Shown: one piece after another, positions 26,668 to 35,345 of the stretch
Numbering within the stretch: position 1 is the stretch's first letter
Layout of the letters: every line of letters begins with the position of its first letter
Source of the DNA: Fervidibacillus halotolerans
Lineage (GTDB): Bacteria > Bacillota > Bacilli > Bacillales > Caldibacillaceae
Direction: 5' to 3'
DNA: 64,000 nucleotides
Assembly: GCF_026547205.1 (NCBI RefSeq)
Contig: NZ_CP106877.1
Coordinates: forward strand, 512,001-576,000
Made by a program: the position numbers and the translations under genes
Notes under the pieces: generated by a model
The model's database searches: none
Seen by the model: the letters and a program-made list of their open reading frames with translations, nothing else
Told to the model about the DNA's origin: nothing

Positions 26668-27699
26668 ATGACATCCTTCAATGATACATTTTTAAAAGCG
26701 GTAAGGAGAGAGAAAACATCGTATGTTCCTGTTTGGTATATGCGACAAGCGGGACGCTCCCAAAAGGAATATCGAAAACTGAAAGAAAAGTATTCTCTAT
26801 TTGAAATCACCCATAATCCCGAACTTTGTGCGTATGTAACGAGACTTCCTGTGGAACAGTACGGCGTTGATGCAGCGATCTTGTATAAGGACATTATGAC
26901 CCCTCTTTCTGCCATGGGAATCAAAGTACATATTGAGCCGAAAAAGGGTCCGATCATTGATGAACCAATCCGTTCGAAAGCGGATGTGGAAAGACTTGGT
27001 ACTTTATTTCCAGAAGAACAAATTCCGTATGTGCTTGAGACGATTCGCCTTTTGACGAAAGAACAGTTGAACGTACCGCTCATCGGATTTGCAGGTGCCC
27101 CTTTTACTCTTGCCAGCTATTTAATTGAAGGGGGTCCTTCAAAAAATTATACGAAAACGAAAGCGTTTATGTACGGTGAAAAAGATGCCTGGTTCCTATT
27201 AATGGATAAATTGGCGGATATGACCGTTACATACGTGAAAGCACAAATCAAAGCGGGGGTACATGCGATTCAAATTTTTGACTCTTGGGTCGGGGCATTA
27301 AATTCCGAAGATTATACCGATTATATCCAACCTGTTATGAAACGAATTTTCGATGAGTTGGTCGATGAAAAGGTTCCGATGATTTTATTCGGTGTAGGTG
27401 CAAGCCACTTGGTTCAACAATGGAATGAGCTTCCAATTGATGTTATTGGACTCGATTGGCGGATGCCCATTAAAAAAGCGCGTTCTTTAGGAGTGGATAA
27501 AGCGGTGCAAGGAAATTTGGATCCGGCTCTCTTGTTAGCTCCTTGGGATGTACTTGAAAGGAAAGTGAAGGAAATCTTAGATCAAGGAACGGAAAAAAAC
27601 GGTTTTATCTTTAATCTCGGCCACGGGGTTTTTCCAGAGGTTCAACCAGAAACGTTAAAGCGATTAACGGAGTATGTTCATCATTACAATAGAAATTAA
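26668..27699 (+). CDS. hemE: HemE, uroporphyrinogen decarboxylase
   Basis: 343 residues. It removes four carboxyls from uroporphyrinogen III to give coproporphyrinogen III. The substrate-binding motif [13 protein letters not shown] begins at residue 24, and further family stretches are [28 protein letters not shown] near 136, and [13 protein letters not shown]. The C-terminal [11 protein letters not shown] is invariant in the family. AAAAGGGGC precedes ATG 26668. hemH follows after 27 bases in the same operon. Confidence 0.95.
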   Translation: MTSFNDTFLKAVRREKTSYVPVWYMRQAGRSQKEYRKLKEKYSLFEITHNPELCAYVTRLPVEQYGVDAAILYKDIMTPLSAMGIKVHIEPKKGPIIDEPIRSKADVERLGTLFPEEQIPYVLETIRLLTKEQLNVPLIGFAGAPFTLASYLIEGGPSKNYTKTKAFMYGEKDAWFLLMDKLADMTVTYVKAQIKAGVHAIQIFDSWVGALNSEDYTDYIQPVMKRIFDELVDEKVPMILFGVGASHLVQQWNELPIDVIGLDWRMPIKKARSLGVDKAVQGNLDPALLLAPWDVLERKVKEILDQGTEKNGFIFNLGHGVFPEVQPETLKRLTEYVHHYNRN

Positions 27700-27726
27700 A
27701 AGAAGAAATAAAAGGGGTGGAGAAAA

Positions 27727-28665
27727 ATGAGAAGGAGACTCGGACTACTCGTTATGGCATACGGTACACCTTACAATGAGAAAGATATTGAACCGTACTT
27801 TACCCATATCCGTCATGGAAGGAGACCTACGGATGAAGAACTACAAGATTTAAAAGAGCGGTATAAAGCCATCGGCGGTATTTCACCTTTAGCGAAAATC
27901 ACAAACAATCAAGCGGAAAAATTAGTCGCCCATTTAAATAGCAAACAGGAGGAATATGAATTTCAATTATTTATCGGCTTAAAACATATCCATCCTTTTA
28001 TCGAAGATGCTGTACAGAAGATGTATAAGGAAGGAATAAAAGAGGCCGTAAGCATCGTATTAGCCCCCCATTATTCTACCTTCAGTATTAAAAGTTATAA
28101 TGAGCGGGCAAAAAAAGAAGCTGAAAAACTAGGAAACTTACAAATTTCTTCGGTTGAAAAATGGTACGATGAACCGAAATTTATAAATTATTGGATTGAC
28201 CAATTGAAACATATATTTCAAACGATGGAGGAGGATGAACGAAAACGTTCGGTTGTTATATTTTCCGCCCACAGTTTACCAGAACGGATATTACAGGCGA
28301 AGGATCCGTATCCGGAACAATTGGAGGAAACGGCGAAATTGATTGCGGAAGGGGCAGGTGTGGAAAATTATGCAATCGGATGGCAAAGTGCAGGAAACAC
28401 ACCCGAACCATGGCTAGGACCGGATGTGCAAGATTTAACGCGGGATTTATTTGAAAAACATGGATACACGTCCTTTATTTATTGTCCAGTTGGTTTTGTG
28501 GCTGATCATTTGGAAGTGTTATATGACAACGATATCGAATGTCGACAAGTGACAGATGAGCTAGGGGTTCGTTATTATCGTCCAAAAATGCCGAATGACG
28601 ATCAACTGTTTATTGAAGCACTTGCTGACGTCGTTTTAAAAACGGTGAAGAAGAAACGTTTGTAA
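27727..28665 (+). CDS. hemH: HemH, ferrochelatase (coproporphyrin type)
   Basis: 312 residues, with AAAGGGGTGG before ATG 27727. It inserts iron into the porphyrin; in Firmicutes the substrate is coproporphyrin [21 protein letters not shown] opens the protein, the catalytic His is in FSAHSLPER near residue 180, and the metal-binding [16 protein letters not shown] lies near 256-271. It is soluble, as in B. subtilis. The usual third gene hemY is not downstream; a terminator follows directly. Confidence 0.95.
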   Translation: MRRRLGLLVMAYGTPYNEKDIEPYFTHIRHGRRPTDEELQDLKERYKAIGGISPLAKITNNQAEKLVAHLNSKQEEYEFQLFIGLKHIHPFIEDAVQKMYKEGIKEAVSIVLAPHYSTFSIKSYNERAKKEAEKLGNLQISSVEKWYDEPKFINYWIDQLKHIFQTMEEDERKRSVVIFSAHSLPERILQAKDPYPEQLEETAKLIAEGAGVENYAIGWQSAGNTPEPWLGPDVQDLTRDLFEKHGYTSFIYCPVGFVADHLEVLYDNDIECRQVTDELGVRYYRPKMPNDDQLFIEALADVVLKTVKKKRL

Positions 28666-28666
28666 A

Positions 28667-28693
28667 GGGGCTGTCAAAAGAACAGCCTTTTTC
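28667..28693 (+). terminator. Terminator of hemEH
   Basis: GGCTGT / ACAGCC stem with a 7-base loop and TTTTTC. Confidence 0.8.
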
Positions 28694-28731
28694 TTTGAAA
28701 ATAAAATACGATTGATTTCATTTCGATAGTG

Positions 28732-28771
28732 GCGCTTTCCGGAGGTACGGCTTAGCCTTTTCCACTTGCAA
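28732..28771. repeat. Degenerate intergenic repeat, copy 1
   Basis: GGCGCTTTCCGGAGG, then TACGGCTTAGCC and TTTTCCACTTG. It aligns with the stretch at 54518-54556 (ACGGCT, AGCCT and CCACTTG shared). Both resemble a GC-rich, often intergenic motif that I recall from Bacillaceae genomes. Confidence 0.45.
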
Positions 28772-28838
28772 GCCCATCTGCGGGGCCTTTGACTCATGCT
28801 GTACCCGATGGGGTCGTTGCAACCTTCTCTTTCATCAA

Positions 28839-28866
28839 TTTAGGGACTGATCGGACAGTCCCTAAA
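28839..28866. terminator. Hairpin downstream of hemH
   Basis: TTTAGGGACTG / CAGTCCCTAAA, an 11-bp perfect stem with a 6-base loop; T-rich tails are short on both strands. It may act for yhfH on the minus strand or as a second hemEH stop. Confidence 0.5.
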
Positions 28867-28971
28867 ATTTATATACGTGAAATGAATAACTAGAAACCTA
28901 GACTAGGAATGTGCCCCAGTTCGTTCAATCGCCGACTGGGGCTTAAATCAGGAGACAGACATTCGAAAGGA

Positions 28972-29109
28972 TTAATCCAAATCCTTCAAACCGATACAAG
29001 TAAAACAAGTGTTTCCGTAACATTCATGCTGTTCTTCAATTGGTTTCCCACAATTGGAACATAATTTCGGTGGTAAATTTTCAAAAAACTCTACAATTCC
29101 AGTGATCAT
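28972..29109 (-). CDS. yhfH: YhfH-like small zinc-ribbon protein
   Basis: 45 residues from ATG 29109 (MITGIVEFFENLPPKLC), with AAGGGGGA upstream; the longer frame begins in non-coding sequence. Cysteines are arranged as CSNC, then CYGNTCFTC, a pattern suited to one zinc ribbon. It matches the YhfH family of Bacillus, of unknown function, in its usual position beside yhfI. Confidence 0.75.
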   Translation of the reverse strand: MITGIVEFFENLPPKLCSNCGKPIEEQHECYGNTCFTCIGLKDLD

Positions 29110-29324
29110 TTTCTTACGAATCCCCCTTTGTTGAATAGATCGAGTTATACATATTGTATTATAACAAATATATAAAATCAATACTGTTTTACTACAAAAC
29201 CAAGCCCATTTCTTTGTCAAACATTGTATGGTACAATGTTTTCGAAACGGATTGTGTCCCTTTTTTTTGTTAACCAACTATTTGCTTAGTGTGAACGATG
29301 AAAATGAAGGTGGTGAAATAACGG

Positions 29325-30062
29325 TTGAAATTGACGGTGATCGGATTTTGGGGAGGCTATCCGAACGTCAATGAGGCTAGCTCCGGGTATTTACTACAAC
29401 ATGAAGGTTTTCACCTCTTGATTGATTGTGGGAGTGGTGTTCTGGCCAAATTACAGCAGTTTATTAAACCAACCGATTTGGACGCATGTATTATTAGCCA
29501 TTATCATCCGGATCATACAGCCGATATTGGGGTTTTGCAGCATGCCTTTCTTATCCATGGATTTATTTCCGGAGAAAAAAAGCATCTTCCAATTTACGCC
29601 CATCCCCATGATGAAAAGGGTTTTTCCTCTCTTACATATAAAGATATAACGTCAGGAAAGGCGATTGATTTAAATGAAAAACTTACGATTGGTCCCTTTT
29701 CCGTTACTGTTCACCAAACGAAGCACCCTGTCCTTTGTTACGCTTTCCGTTTTGAAGCTGATGGGAAAACCCTTGTTTATACTGCAGATGGTTCATTTTC
29801 AAAGGAATTGATCCATTTTTCAAAGGACGCGGATGTCCTGCTTGCAGAAAGTAATTTTTACGCAGGAATGGATGCAAAACAGAGTGGACATATGACGAGT
29901 GAAGATGCGGGACGTTTAGCGGAGCAAGCGAATGTCCGCAGACTTATTTTGACCCATCTTCCCCATTTTGGAGTGAAGGAAAAATTAGTCGAAGAAGCCG
30001 GTTTGTATTATAATGGCCCGATCGAATTGGCAGAAACGGGAAAACAATGGATCATTTCATAA
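29325..30062 (+). CDS. yhfI: YhfI, metallo-beta-lactamase-fold hydrolase
   Basis: 245 residues from a TTG at 29325 with GAAGGTGG upstream. It begins LTVIGFWGGYPNVNEASSGY, typical of RNase Z-like hydrolases of the YhfI group. The metal motif His59-Tyr-His61-Pro-Asp63-His64 is intact, with further ligands in TKHPVLCYAF, TADGSF and LTHLPHFG. The substrate is unknown; tRNA processing by analogy with RNase Z is possible but unproved. lplJ follows after 24 bases. Confidence 0.85.
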   Translation: MKLTVIGFWGGYPNVNEASSGYLLQHEGFHLLIDCGSGVLAKLQQFIKPTDLDACIISHYHPDHTADIGVLQHAFLIHGFISGEKKHLPIYAHPHDEKGFSSLTYKDITSGKAIDLNEKLTIGPFSVTVHQTKHPVLCYAFRFEADGKTLVYTADGSFSKELIHFSKDADVLLAESNFYAGMDAKQSGHMTSEDAGRLAEQANVRRLILTHLPHFGVKEKLVEEAGLYYNGPIELAETGKQWIIS

Positions 30063-30086
30063 AGCAATAAACGGAGGTTGAGTAAT

Positions 30087-31079
30087 ATGCTATTTGTTGA
30101 TAATAAAGGAATTCATGATCCACAAATCAATTTAGCGATTGAAGAATATATTTTAAGACATTTGGACATTAACGAAACGTATTTGCTATTTTATATTAAC
30201 GAACCGTCAATTATCGTCGGGCGTAATCAAAATACGATTGAAGAAATTAACACTGAATATGTAGAGAAAAATAATTTAAAGGTTGTCCGCCGTTTATCTG
30301 GTGGAGGAGCGGTTTATCATGATTTGGGAAATTTAAACTATAGTTTTATTACGAAGGATGATGGAAACAGCTTTCATAATTTCAAAAAATTTACTGAGCC
30401 AGTCATTAAAGCGTTACGTAAATTAGGGGCGAATGCGGAACTTCAAGGACGAAATGATATCGTAATCGACGGGAAAAAGGTTTCTGGAAATGCCCAATAT
30501 TCTACAGGAGGAAGGATGTTTACCCACGGTACTCTTCTGTTGAATTCCGAACTTGGAAATGTTGCTTCCGCACTGAAGGTGAAAAAGGAAAAAATTGAAT
30601 CGAAAGGAATTAAATCCGTTCGAAGTCGGGTGGCAAATATATCCGAATTTTTGCCGAACCCGATTACAATTGAACAATTCCGACAATATTTATTAGAGAG
30701 CATTTTTGCGGAACAAGGTGGCGAAGTACAAGAATACGTATTGCAAGATAAAGATTGGGAAAAGATCCATGAAATCTCGAAAAACCGTTACCAAAATTGG
30801 GAATGGAATTACGGAAAAAGCCCGAAATTTAATATTCAACATTCTCGACGCTTTCCTGTAGGTTCTGTAGATGTCCGCTTCCAAGTAGATAAGGGAATCA
30901 TTCAAAGTTGTAAAATATTCGGTGACTTTTTTGGCGTAGGAGAAGTGGAAGATATTGAAAAACGTTTAATTGGAATCCGATATGATCGGAAAGAAATGGC
31001 CAAAGCGTTGGAAGATGTGGATATTAAACATTATTTCGGAAATATTGAAAAGGATGATTTCTTAAATTTAATTTATTAA
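30087..31079 (+). CDS. lplJ: LplJ, lipoate-protein ligase
   Basis: 330 residues. ATG 30087 has GGAGG 8 bases before it; a TTG at 30078 sits on that site. It activates lipoate with ATP and attaches it to the lipoyl domains of E2 enzymes or GcvH. Family motifs: QINLAIEEYIL, FYINEPSIIVGRNQNT near residue 45, VVRRLSGGGAVYHDLGNLNYSFI near 73, and GRNDIVIDGKKVSGNAQY near 121. The C-terminal accessory domain is present. It is the gene known as yhfJ in B. subtilis. Confidence 0.95.
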   Translation: MLFVDNKGIHDPQINLAIEEYILRHLDINETYLLFYINEPSIIVGRNQNTIEEINTEYVEKNNLKVVRRLSGGGAVYHDLGNLNYSFITKDDGNSFHNFKKFTEPVIKALRKLGANAELQGRNDIVIDGKKVSGNAQYSTGGRMFTHGTLLLNSELGNVASALKVKKEKIESKGIKSVRSRVANISEFLPNPITIEQFRQYLLESIFAEQGGEVQEYVLQDKDWEKIHEISKNRYQNWEWNYGKSPKFNIQHSRRFPVGSVDVRFQVDKGIIQSCKIFGDFFGVGEVEDIEKRLIGIRYDRKEMAKALEDVDIKHYFGNIEKDDFLNLIY

Positions 31080-31093
31080 AAGATTCACTCTAG

Positions 31094-31122
31094 GCTCCGA
31101 CTATAACAGTCGGGGCTTTTTT
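31094..31122 (+). terminator. Terminator of yhfI-lplJ
   Basis: GCTCCGACT / AGTCGGGGC stem with one wobble pair, then TTTTTT. Confidence 0.85.
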
Positions 31123-31257
31123 CATCAAAATTTATGGATCGGTCTTTTCGAAAACGAAATTTTATTGAGTGTTGTTTAAAACCGTAGAAATAATTGAATT
31201 TTCCTTTTAGACCTATGTAAAAAATAATTTTACATATAAATAATATTCGAAAAATAC

Positions 31258-31285
31258 TTGACAAAGTGATTGTTAAGATTATAAT
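31258..31285 (+). promoter_or_regulatory. Consensus sigma-A promoter of the substrate-binding protein gene
   Basis: Perfect TTGACA at 31258-31263, a 16-base spacer and a perfect TATAAT at 31280-31285. It gives a leader of about 35 bases, too short for a T-box. Confidence 0.8.
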
Positions 31286-31324
31286 GTATTTAACACAATT
31301 TAGCACTTTAAAGGGGGATAAAAA

Positions 31325-32353
31325 ATGGGGAAACGAAATTTAGGGATTCTTTCACTTCTCCTGGCCATCATTTTCATCCTTGGAGCGTGTGGTGGATCAA
31401 ATAATAGTTCCGATGGTGGAGACAATGGAAGTGACAATGGGGAAGGGAATGAGACTCAGGAAACTACATATGAAGTAGGGATTAGTTTGTACGTTGACCA
31501 TCCGAGTTTGAATGCGGCGGAAGAAGGATTTAAAAAGGCATTGGAAGATGCGGGATTGAATGTGAAATATAATAAACAAAATGCTCAAGCGGATCCGAAT
31601 ACAGCTAAAACGATTGCTCAAAACTTGGTAAATGCAGGTGTGGATTTAATCTTTGCTAATGCGACACCGAGTGCTCAGGCAGCTGTTAGTGAAACGAAGT
31701 CGAATCCGATCCCTGTCGTATTTACTTCGGTGACCGATCCGGTAGGAGCCGAATTAATCGATTCTATGGAATCACCCGGGGGGAATGTTACGGGAACGGC
31801 AGATATGCATCCCGATGCAATTCCAAATACGATCAAATTTATCGCTGAACAAATGGAAGCCAAAACGATCGGGACGATATACAACGCAGGGGAACAAAAT
31901 TCGGTGAAACAGATTGAAGTGATGAAGGAAGCGATGGATGGTACTGGTTTGGAACTTGAGGAAAAAACCGTTGCCAATACGTCTGAAGTAAAACAAGCGG
32001 CAGATTCGTTAGTTGGAAAAGTGGATGTTATTTTTATCGTAACGGATAATACGGTTGTAAATGGATTGGAAGCAGTGATATCCGTTGCTGAAGACAATGA
32101 TATTCCATTGTTTGTCGGTGAGCTAGACTCTGTTAAGCGCGGGGGATTTGCCGCCTACGGATTTGATTATTTTGATATCGGATATGAGGCAGGCGAACTG
32201 GCTGTAAAAATTTTGAAAGATGGAAAGGATCCGTCTGAACTACCTGCCCAATATCCACAAAATTTAAAACTTGTTATTAACAAAAACGCTGCAAAGGAAA
32301 TGGGAATCGAGTTAAAATCTGAATGGGATAATATGGCGGAATATATAGAATAG
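31325..32353 (+). CDS. ABC transporter substrate-binding lipoprotein (TrpX-like)
   Basis: 342 residues, with AAAGGGGG before ATG 31325. The signal ends in LGAC with the lipidated Cys22, followed by a Gly/Ser/Asn/Asp-rich linker. The rest is the ABC_sub_bind domain (periplasmic-binding type 1): VGISLYVDHPSLNAAEEGF, ADPNTAKTIAQNLVNAGVD, NPIPVVFTSVTDPVGAELI, GTIYNAGEQNS. Members bind tryptophan, tyrosine or other small ligands. The permease and ATPase genes that usually follow are missing, and a terminator closes the gene, so it must work with components encoded elsewhere. Confidence 0.8.
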   Translation: MGKRNLGILSLLLAIIFILGACGGSNNSSDGGDNGSDNGEGNETQETTYEVGISLYVDHPSLNAAEEGFKKALEDAGLNVKYNKQNAQADPNTAKTIAQNLVNAGVDLIFANATPSAQAAVSETKSNPIPVVFTSVTDPVGAELIDSMESPGGNVTGTADMHPDAIPNTIKFIAEQMEAKTIGTIYNAGEQNSVKQIEVMKEAMDGTGLELEEKTVANTSEVKQAADSLVGKVDVIFIVTDNTVVNGLEAVISVAEDNDIPLFVGELDSVKRGGFAAYGFDYFDIGYEAGELAVKILKDGKDPSELPAQYPQNLKLVINKNAAKEMGIELKSEWDNMAEYIE

Positions 32354-32406
32354 ATGGAGTTACAAGACGACTATGGTTTTGAATTTAATCGGGAACCTTT
32401 GCGGAA

Positions 32407-32436
32407 GGGTCGAGGTTTAGTTTTCTCGGCCCTTTT
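32407..32436 (+). terminator. Terminator after the substrate-binding protein gene
   Basis: GGGTCGAG / CTCGGCCC (8 bp, one wobble) with a 10-base loop, then TTTT. Confidence 0.75.
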
Positions 32437-32461
32437 CATTCAAAGGAGGAGATTGATATAT

Positions 32462-33178
32462 ATGCAGGTGTCAACGGTCGGACAGATTGGCAGTTCGTTA
32501 AAAACTGGTTTACAGGCGGGGGTACCCATTGCCATCGGTTATATGCCCATTGCGATTACATACGGTTTTATTGCAAAAGCAACGGGTCTTTCCTTAATAG
32601 AAACGGTGTTGATGAGTGTGATTGTTTTCGCAGGGGCTTCCCAATATATGGCTCTTGACATGATTACGAAACAAAGTGGCGGATTCGAAATCATTATAAC
32701 GACATTGATCGTAAATATCCGACATTTTTTAATGAGCGCATCTTTAAATGGAAAAGTTGAAAAGGATCATCCACTTAAAAAGGCAATTTATTCCTTTGGT
32801 ATTACGGATGAAACCTTTTCCGTTGCTGCTGTGCAAAAGGGGAAAATTTCAACGAGTTATATGCTTGGACTAAATTTCATATCATATATTAGTTGGGTCG
32901 GTTTTTCCGCTGTCGGTTATATTGTTGGTGCCGGTTTGCCTGATGTTTTCCAAGAGGGGATGTCAATCGCTTTGTATGCGATGTTTATCGGACTTCTCGT
33001 ACCGTCGATTAAAGGAAACCGTAAAGTATTGTATTTAGCGGTTGTAGCTGCTGGATTCAATTCCCTCTTTACATTCTATCAACTTATGTCCATCGGTTGG
33101 TCGATCGTCCTTTCCACATTGCTATCTTCTGTACTTGTTGAATGGGTTTGTTGGATTCGAAGGGAGCGGATCGAATGA
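32462..33178 (+). CDS. azlC: AzlC, branched-chain amino acid exporter large subunit
   Basis: 238 residues from ATG 32462, with AAAGGAGG upstream; the open frame begins earlier but without a ribosome site. The family opening GLQAGVPIAIGYMPIAITYG and FAGASQYMALDMI are clear, with about seven membrane helices and the conserved LIVNIRHFLMSASL. With AzlD it exports branched-chain amino acids or analogues. Stop and azlD start overlap in ATGA. It is not in this place in B. subtilis. Confidence 0.9.
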   Translation: MQVSTVGQIGSSLKTGLQAGVPIAIGYMPIAITYGFIAKATGLSLIETVLMSVIVFAGASQYMALDMITKQSGGFEIIITTLIVNIRHFLMSASLNGKVEKDHPLKKAIYSFGITDETFSVAAVQKGKISTSYMLGLNFISYISWVGFSAVGYIVGAGLPDVFQEGMSIALYAMFIGLLVPSIKGNRKVLYLAVVAAGFNSLFTFYQLMSIGWSIVLSTLLSSVLVEWVCWIRRERIE

Positions 33179-33489
33179 GTAGTTCAATCATTTGGATGAT
33201 CATTGGAATGGGACTAGCCACCTATTTACCACGTATGCTACCCCTTGTCGCTTTACAAAATGTTCAATTCCCCCCTTTTTTAGAAAGGGTGTTGAGAAAT
33301 GTACCTTATGCAATTTTAGGTGCGTTAATCTTTCCAGGGGTACTATTTATCCAAGATGGGAAGCTTTGGTATGGGATTGTGGGAAGCGTCGTCGCCTTTT
33401 TTTTGGCTTATCGAGGGATTAATGTTGTTATTGTTGTCATTGGATCAATTATCGTTTTAACCGTCATATCTTTTATAATTCCTGTTTAA
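33175..33489 (+). CDS. azlD: AzlD, branched-chain amino acid exporter small subunit
   Basis: 104 residues. ATG 33175 overlaps the azlC stop; AAGGGAG is just upstream. Four membrane helices are visible: IIWMIIGMGLATYLPRMLPL, YAILGALIFPGVLFI, GIVGSVVAFFLAYRGI and VVIGSIIVLTVISF. The motif TYLPRMLPL is typical of AzlD. Translation is probably coupled to azlC. Confidence 0.9.
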   Translation: MSSSIIWMIIGMGLATYLPRMLPLVALQNVQFPPFLERVLRNVPYAILGALIFPGVLFIQDGKLWYGIVGSVVAFFLAYRGINVVIVVIGSIIVLTVISFIIPV

Positions 33490-33518
33490 TTTAAAAAATT
33501 GGAAAAGTGAGATGATGG

Positions 33519-34799
33519 ATGGCGATGTCAAAGAGAAAAATAACAATTTACCTCATCATTGGTTATTTGATTTATCTAGGTCTCATCTATTTATATCTTT
33601 TCCATTGGGATAAAGGTGACATTTCCCCGGAAATAGCCGGAACTTCCGTCGATCCATCCATATTTATGACGGAAACTGAGCGAATTCAGGCCGAACAGTA
33701 TTCGTCGATTCGTCATTTTCTCTTTTTCTTGCAGATTCCGTACGAATGGATTTTTTATTTCCTTCTACTTTTATTCGGCTGGGGAAAACGGATGGAGAAA
33801 TTGGCTGAACAAACATCTACGTTTCAATTGATCAAAATCGGGGTCTTTTCCTTTTATTTCTCGGTCCTTTCTTTTATCGTTTTTTATCCCATTCGATTTG
33901 TCTCATGGGTTTATGCGAAAAATTATGGCATATCAACCCAGTCCTTTTCCTATTGGATGAAGGACCATCTGATTCGTTTTTGGATCGATTTCCTTTTATT
34001 ATTTCTCATTATGACCGTTGTCATTTTCTTCATTCGAAAAAAGGGTGAGAGATGGTGGTTGTATACGTGGTTTTCAGCAGTTCCTTTCGTTCTTTTTTTC
34101 ATGTATATTCAACCGGTAGTGATCGATCCCCTTTATAACGAATTTACTCCCCTTACTAATAAAAGCTTGGAAGGAAAAATTTTGTCATTGGCGGAAGAAG
34201 CTGGAGTGGATGCAGAACATGTTTATGAAGTAGATATGTCTTTGAAAACGAATGCTTTAAATGCTTATGTAACGGGAATAGGGGGGAATGCACGAATTGT
34301 GTTATGGGATACGGTCATCGAACGATTGGATGAAGAGGAAATTTTATTTATTATGGCTCATGAAATCGCCCATTATGTAGAAAAGCATATTTATATCGGA
34401 ATTGTAGGATATTTACTTCTTTTATTCATCGGGCTATTTTTCACAGCGAAATGGATGAATGTGGTTATCCGGAAATTTGGGAAGATATTACAAATCGATT
34501 CTTTAGGGAGTTTATCGTCCTTTCTATTAATCATTGGGATGATTTCTGTTCTTTCCTTTTCCGCCAGCCCATTGGTCAATGCGGCATCCCGCTATCAAGA
34601 AATGCGTGCGGATCGTTACGCTATTGAAACGGTGAAAAATGTGGACGCTGGTATTTCAACCTTTCAGAAATTGGCGAAATCTAGCTTGTCACAAGTCAAT
34701 CCTCCGATCTTAGTGAAATGGTTTCGATATGGTCATCCAACTTTAAAGGAACGAATTTTGTTTGTGGAATCGTATCGTGATTCTTATGAAAAACAATAA
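33519..34799 (+). CDS. yhfN: YhfN-like M48 membrane metalloprotease
   Basis: 426 residues, the length of B. subtilis YhfN. The zinc motif HEIAH occupies residues 281-285 in IMAHEIAHYVEKH, and the third ligand Glu lies in RYQEMRADRYAIE near 360. Membrane helices lie at the N-terminus (KITIYLIIGYLIYLGLIYLY), near 70-90, 105-125, 150-170 and 185-200, and after the active site, giving the CAAX-protease Ste24 layout with the zinc site on the cytoplasmic side in the family. It may trim membrane proteins or peptides; the substrate is unknown. Confidence 0.85.
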   Translation: MAMSKRKITIYLIIGYLIYLGLIYLYLFHWDKGDISPEIAGTSVDPSIFMTETERIQAEQYSSIRHFLFFLQIPYEWIFYFLLLLFGWGKRMEKLAEQTSTFQLIKIGVFSFYFSVLSFIVFYPIRFVSWVYAKNYGISTQSFSYWMKDHLIRFWIDFLLLFLIMTVVIFFIRKKGERWWLYTWFSAVPFVLFFMYIQPVVIDPLYNEFTPLTNKSLEGKILSLAEEAGVDAEHVYEVDMSLKTNALNAYVTGIGGNARIVLWDTVIERLDEEEILFIMAHEIAHYVEKHIYIGIVGYLLLLFIGLFFTAKWMNVVIRKFGKILQIDSLGSLSSFLLIIGMISVLSFSASPLVNAASRYQEMRADRYAIETVKNVDAGISTFQKLAKSSLSQVNPPILVKWFRYGHPTLKERILFVESYRDSYEKQ

Positions 34800-34850
34800 T
34801 CAGATTATGAAATTTTTTTAAAACGGTGGCTATGTCCAAATGATATCGTA

Positions 34851-34877
34851 GAAAAAAACTGCCCAATTAGCAGTTTT
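34851..34877 (-). terminator. Terminator overlapping the stop of the IDEAL-domain gene
   Basis: On the minus strand AAAACTGC pairs with GCAGTTTT (7-base loop) and is followed by T-rich sequence; the first stem arm overlaps the TAA stop codon. Confidence 0.75.
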
Positions 34878-35115
34878 ATGCATTCAATTCTGCTTCAAGT
34901 TTTTTTAACTGTTCGACCAATGTAAAAAATAGTTCTTTGTCCTTTGCATCTAAACTCGAATCAATTTCCCTTTTGATTTTTTCTCTTTTTTCTTTAAGGA
35001 GGGATTCATGCAGTAAAATATCAATATACAAGGTTTGAACGAATTTTTCTTTATTTTGCATTTGAACCGTTCGATATGCCTTCGTCAACTCTGAATATGA
35101 ACGTTCTTTATTCAT
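34876..35115 (-). CDS. yhzC: IDEAL-domain small protein (YhzC-like)
   Basis: 79 residues from ATG 35115 (MNKERSYSELTKAYRTVQ), with AAGGAGGAG upstream; the longer frame runs through that site. The C-terminal half carries the IDEAL-type motif IDSSLDAKDKELFFTLVEQL. Such proteins are short and helical and may be regulatory partners. B. subtilis yhzC also lies next to comK, divergently, as here. Confidence 0.75.
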   Translation of the reverse strand: MNKERSYSELTKAYRTVQMQNKEKFVQTLYIDILLHESLLKEKREKIKREIDSSLDAKDKELFFTLVEQLKKLEAELNA

Positions 35116-35275
35116 CTTCCAGGCTCCTCCTTTCTTTATGTTTTTCCCACGACCCTCTCTGACGATCAAAATATTTATTACATATTATATTGGAAAATAG
35201 TTAAAAACACAATAAAATTTTAAAATGTTCTGAAAAGATATTAGCATCCTTTTAATCGCAAAAGTCAAATTATTC

Positions 35276-35304
35276 GTGACAATAATGAGTTAGTATGATA
35301 TAAT
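35276..35304 (+). promoter_or_regulatory. Promoter of comK
   Basis: GTGACA (5 of 6) at 35276-35281, a 17-base spacer and TATAAT at 35299-35304 with a TG extension at 35296-35297. Upstream is A/T-rich, but I cannot define a ComK box (paired AAAAN5TTTT) with confidence. Confidence 0.65.
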
Positions 35305-35345
35305 TTATTTGAATTTTGTAAAAATATGAGAAAGGAGAGAGAATT

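Larger units (their letters stand above)
28694..28971. other. Intergenic hemH-yhfH
   Basis: 278 bases holding a repeat-like stretch (28732-28771) and an 11-bp perfect hairpin (28839-28866), but no gene that I can find. Confidence 0.5.

Noticed and set aside
30423-30703. Minus-strand frames inside lplJ
   Set aside because: Shadow frames opposite a clear gene, with no ribosome sites; the same applies to the other antisense frames within large genes.
35170-35300. ComK self-activation boxes upstream of comK
   Set aside because: The DNA is A/T-rich, but I could not place two AAAAN5TTTT boxes with the standard spacing.
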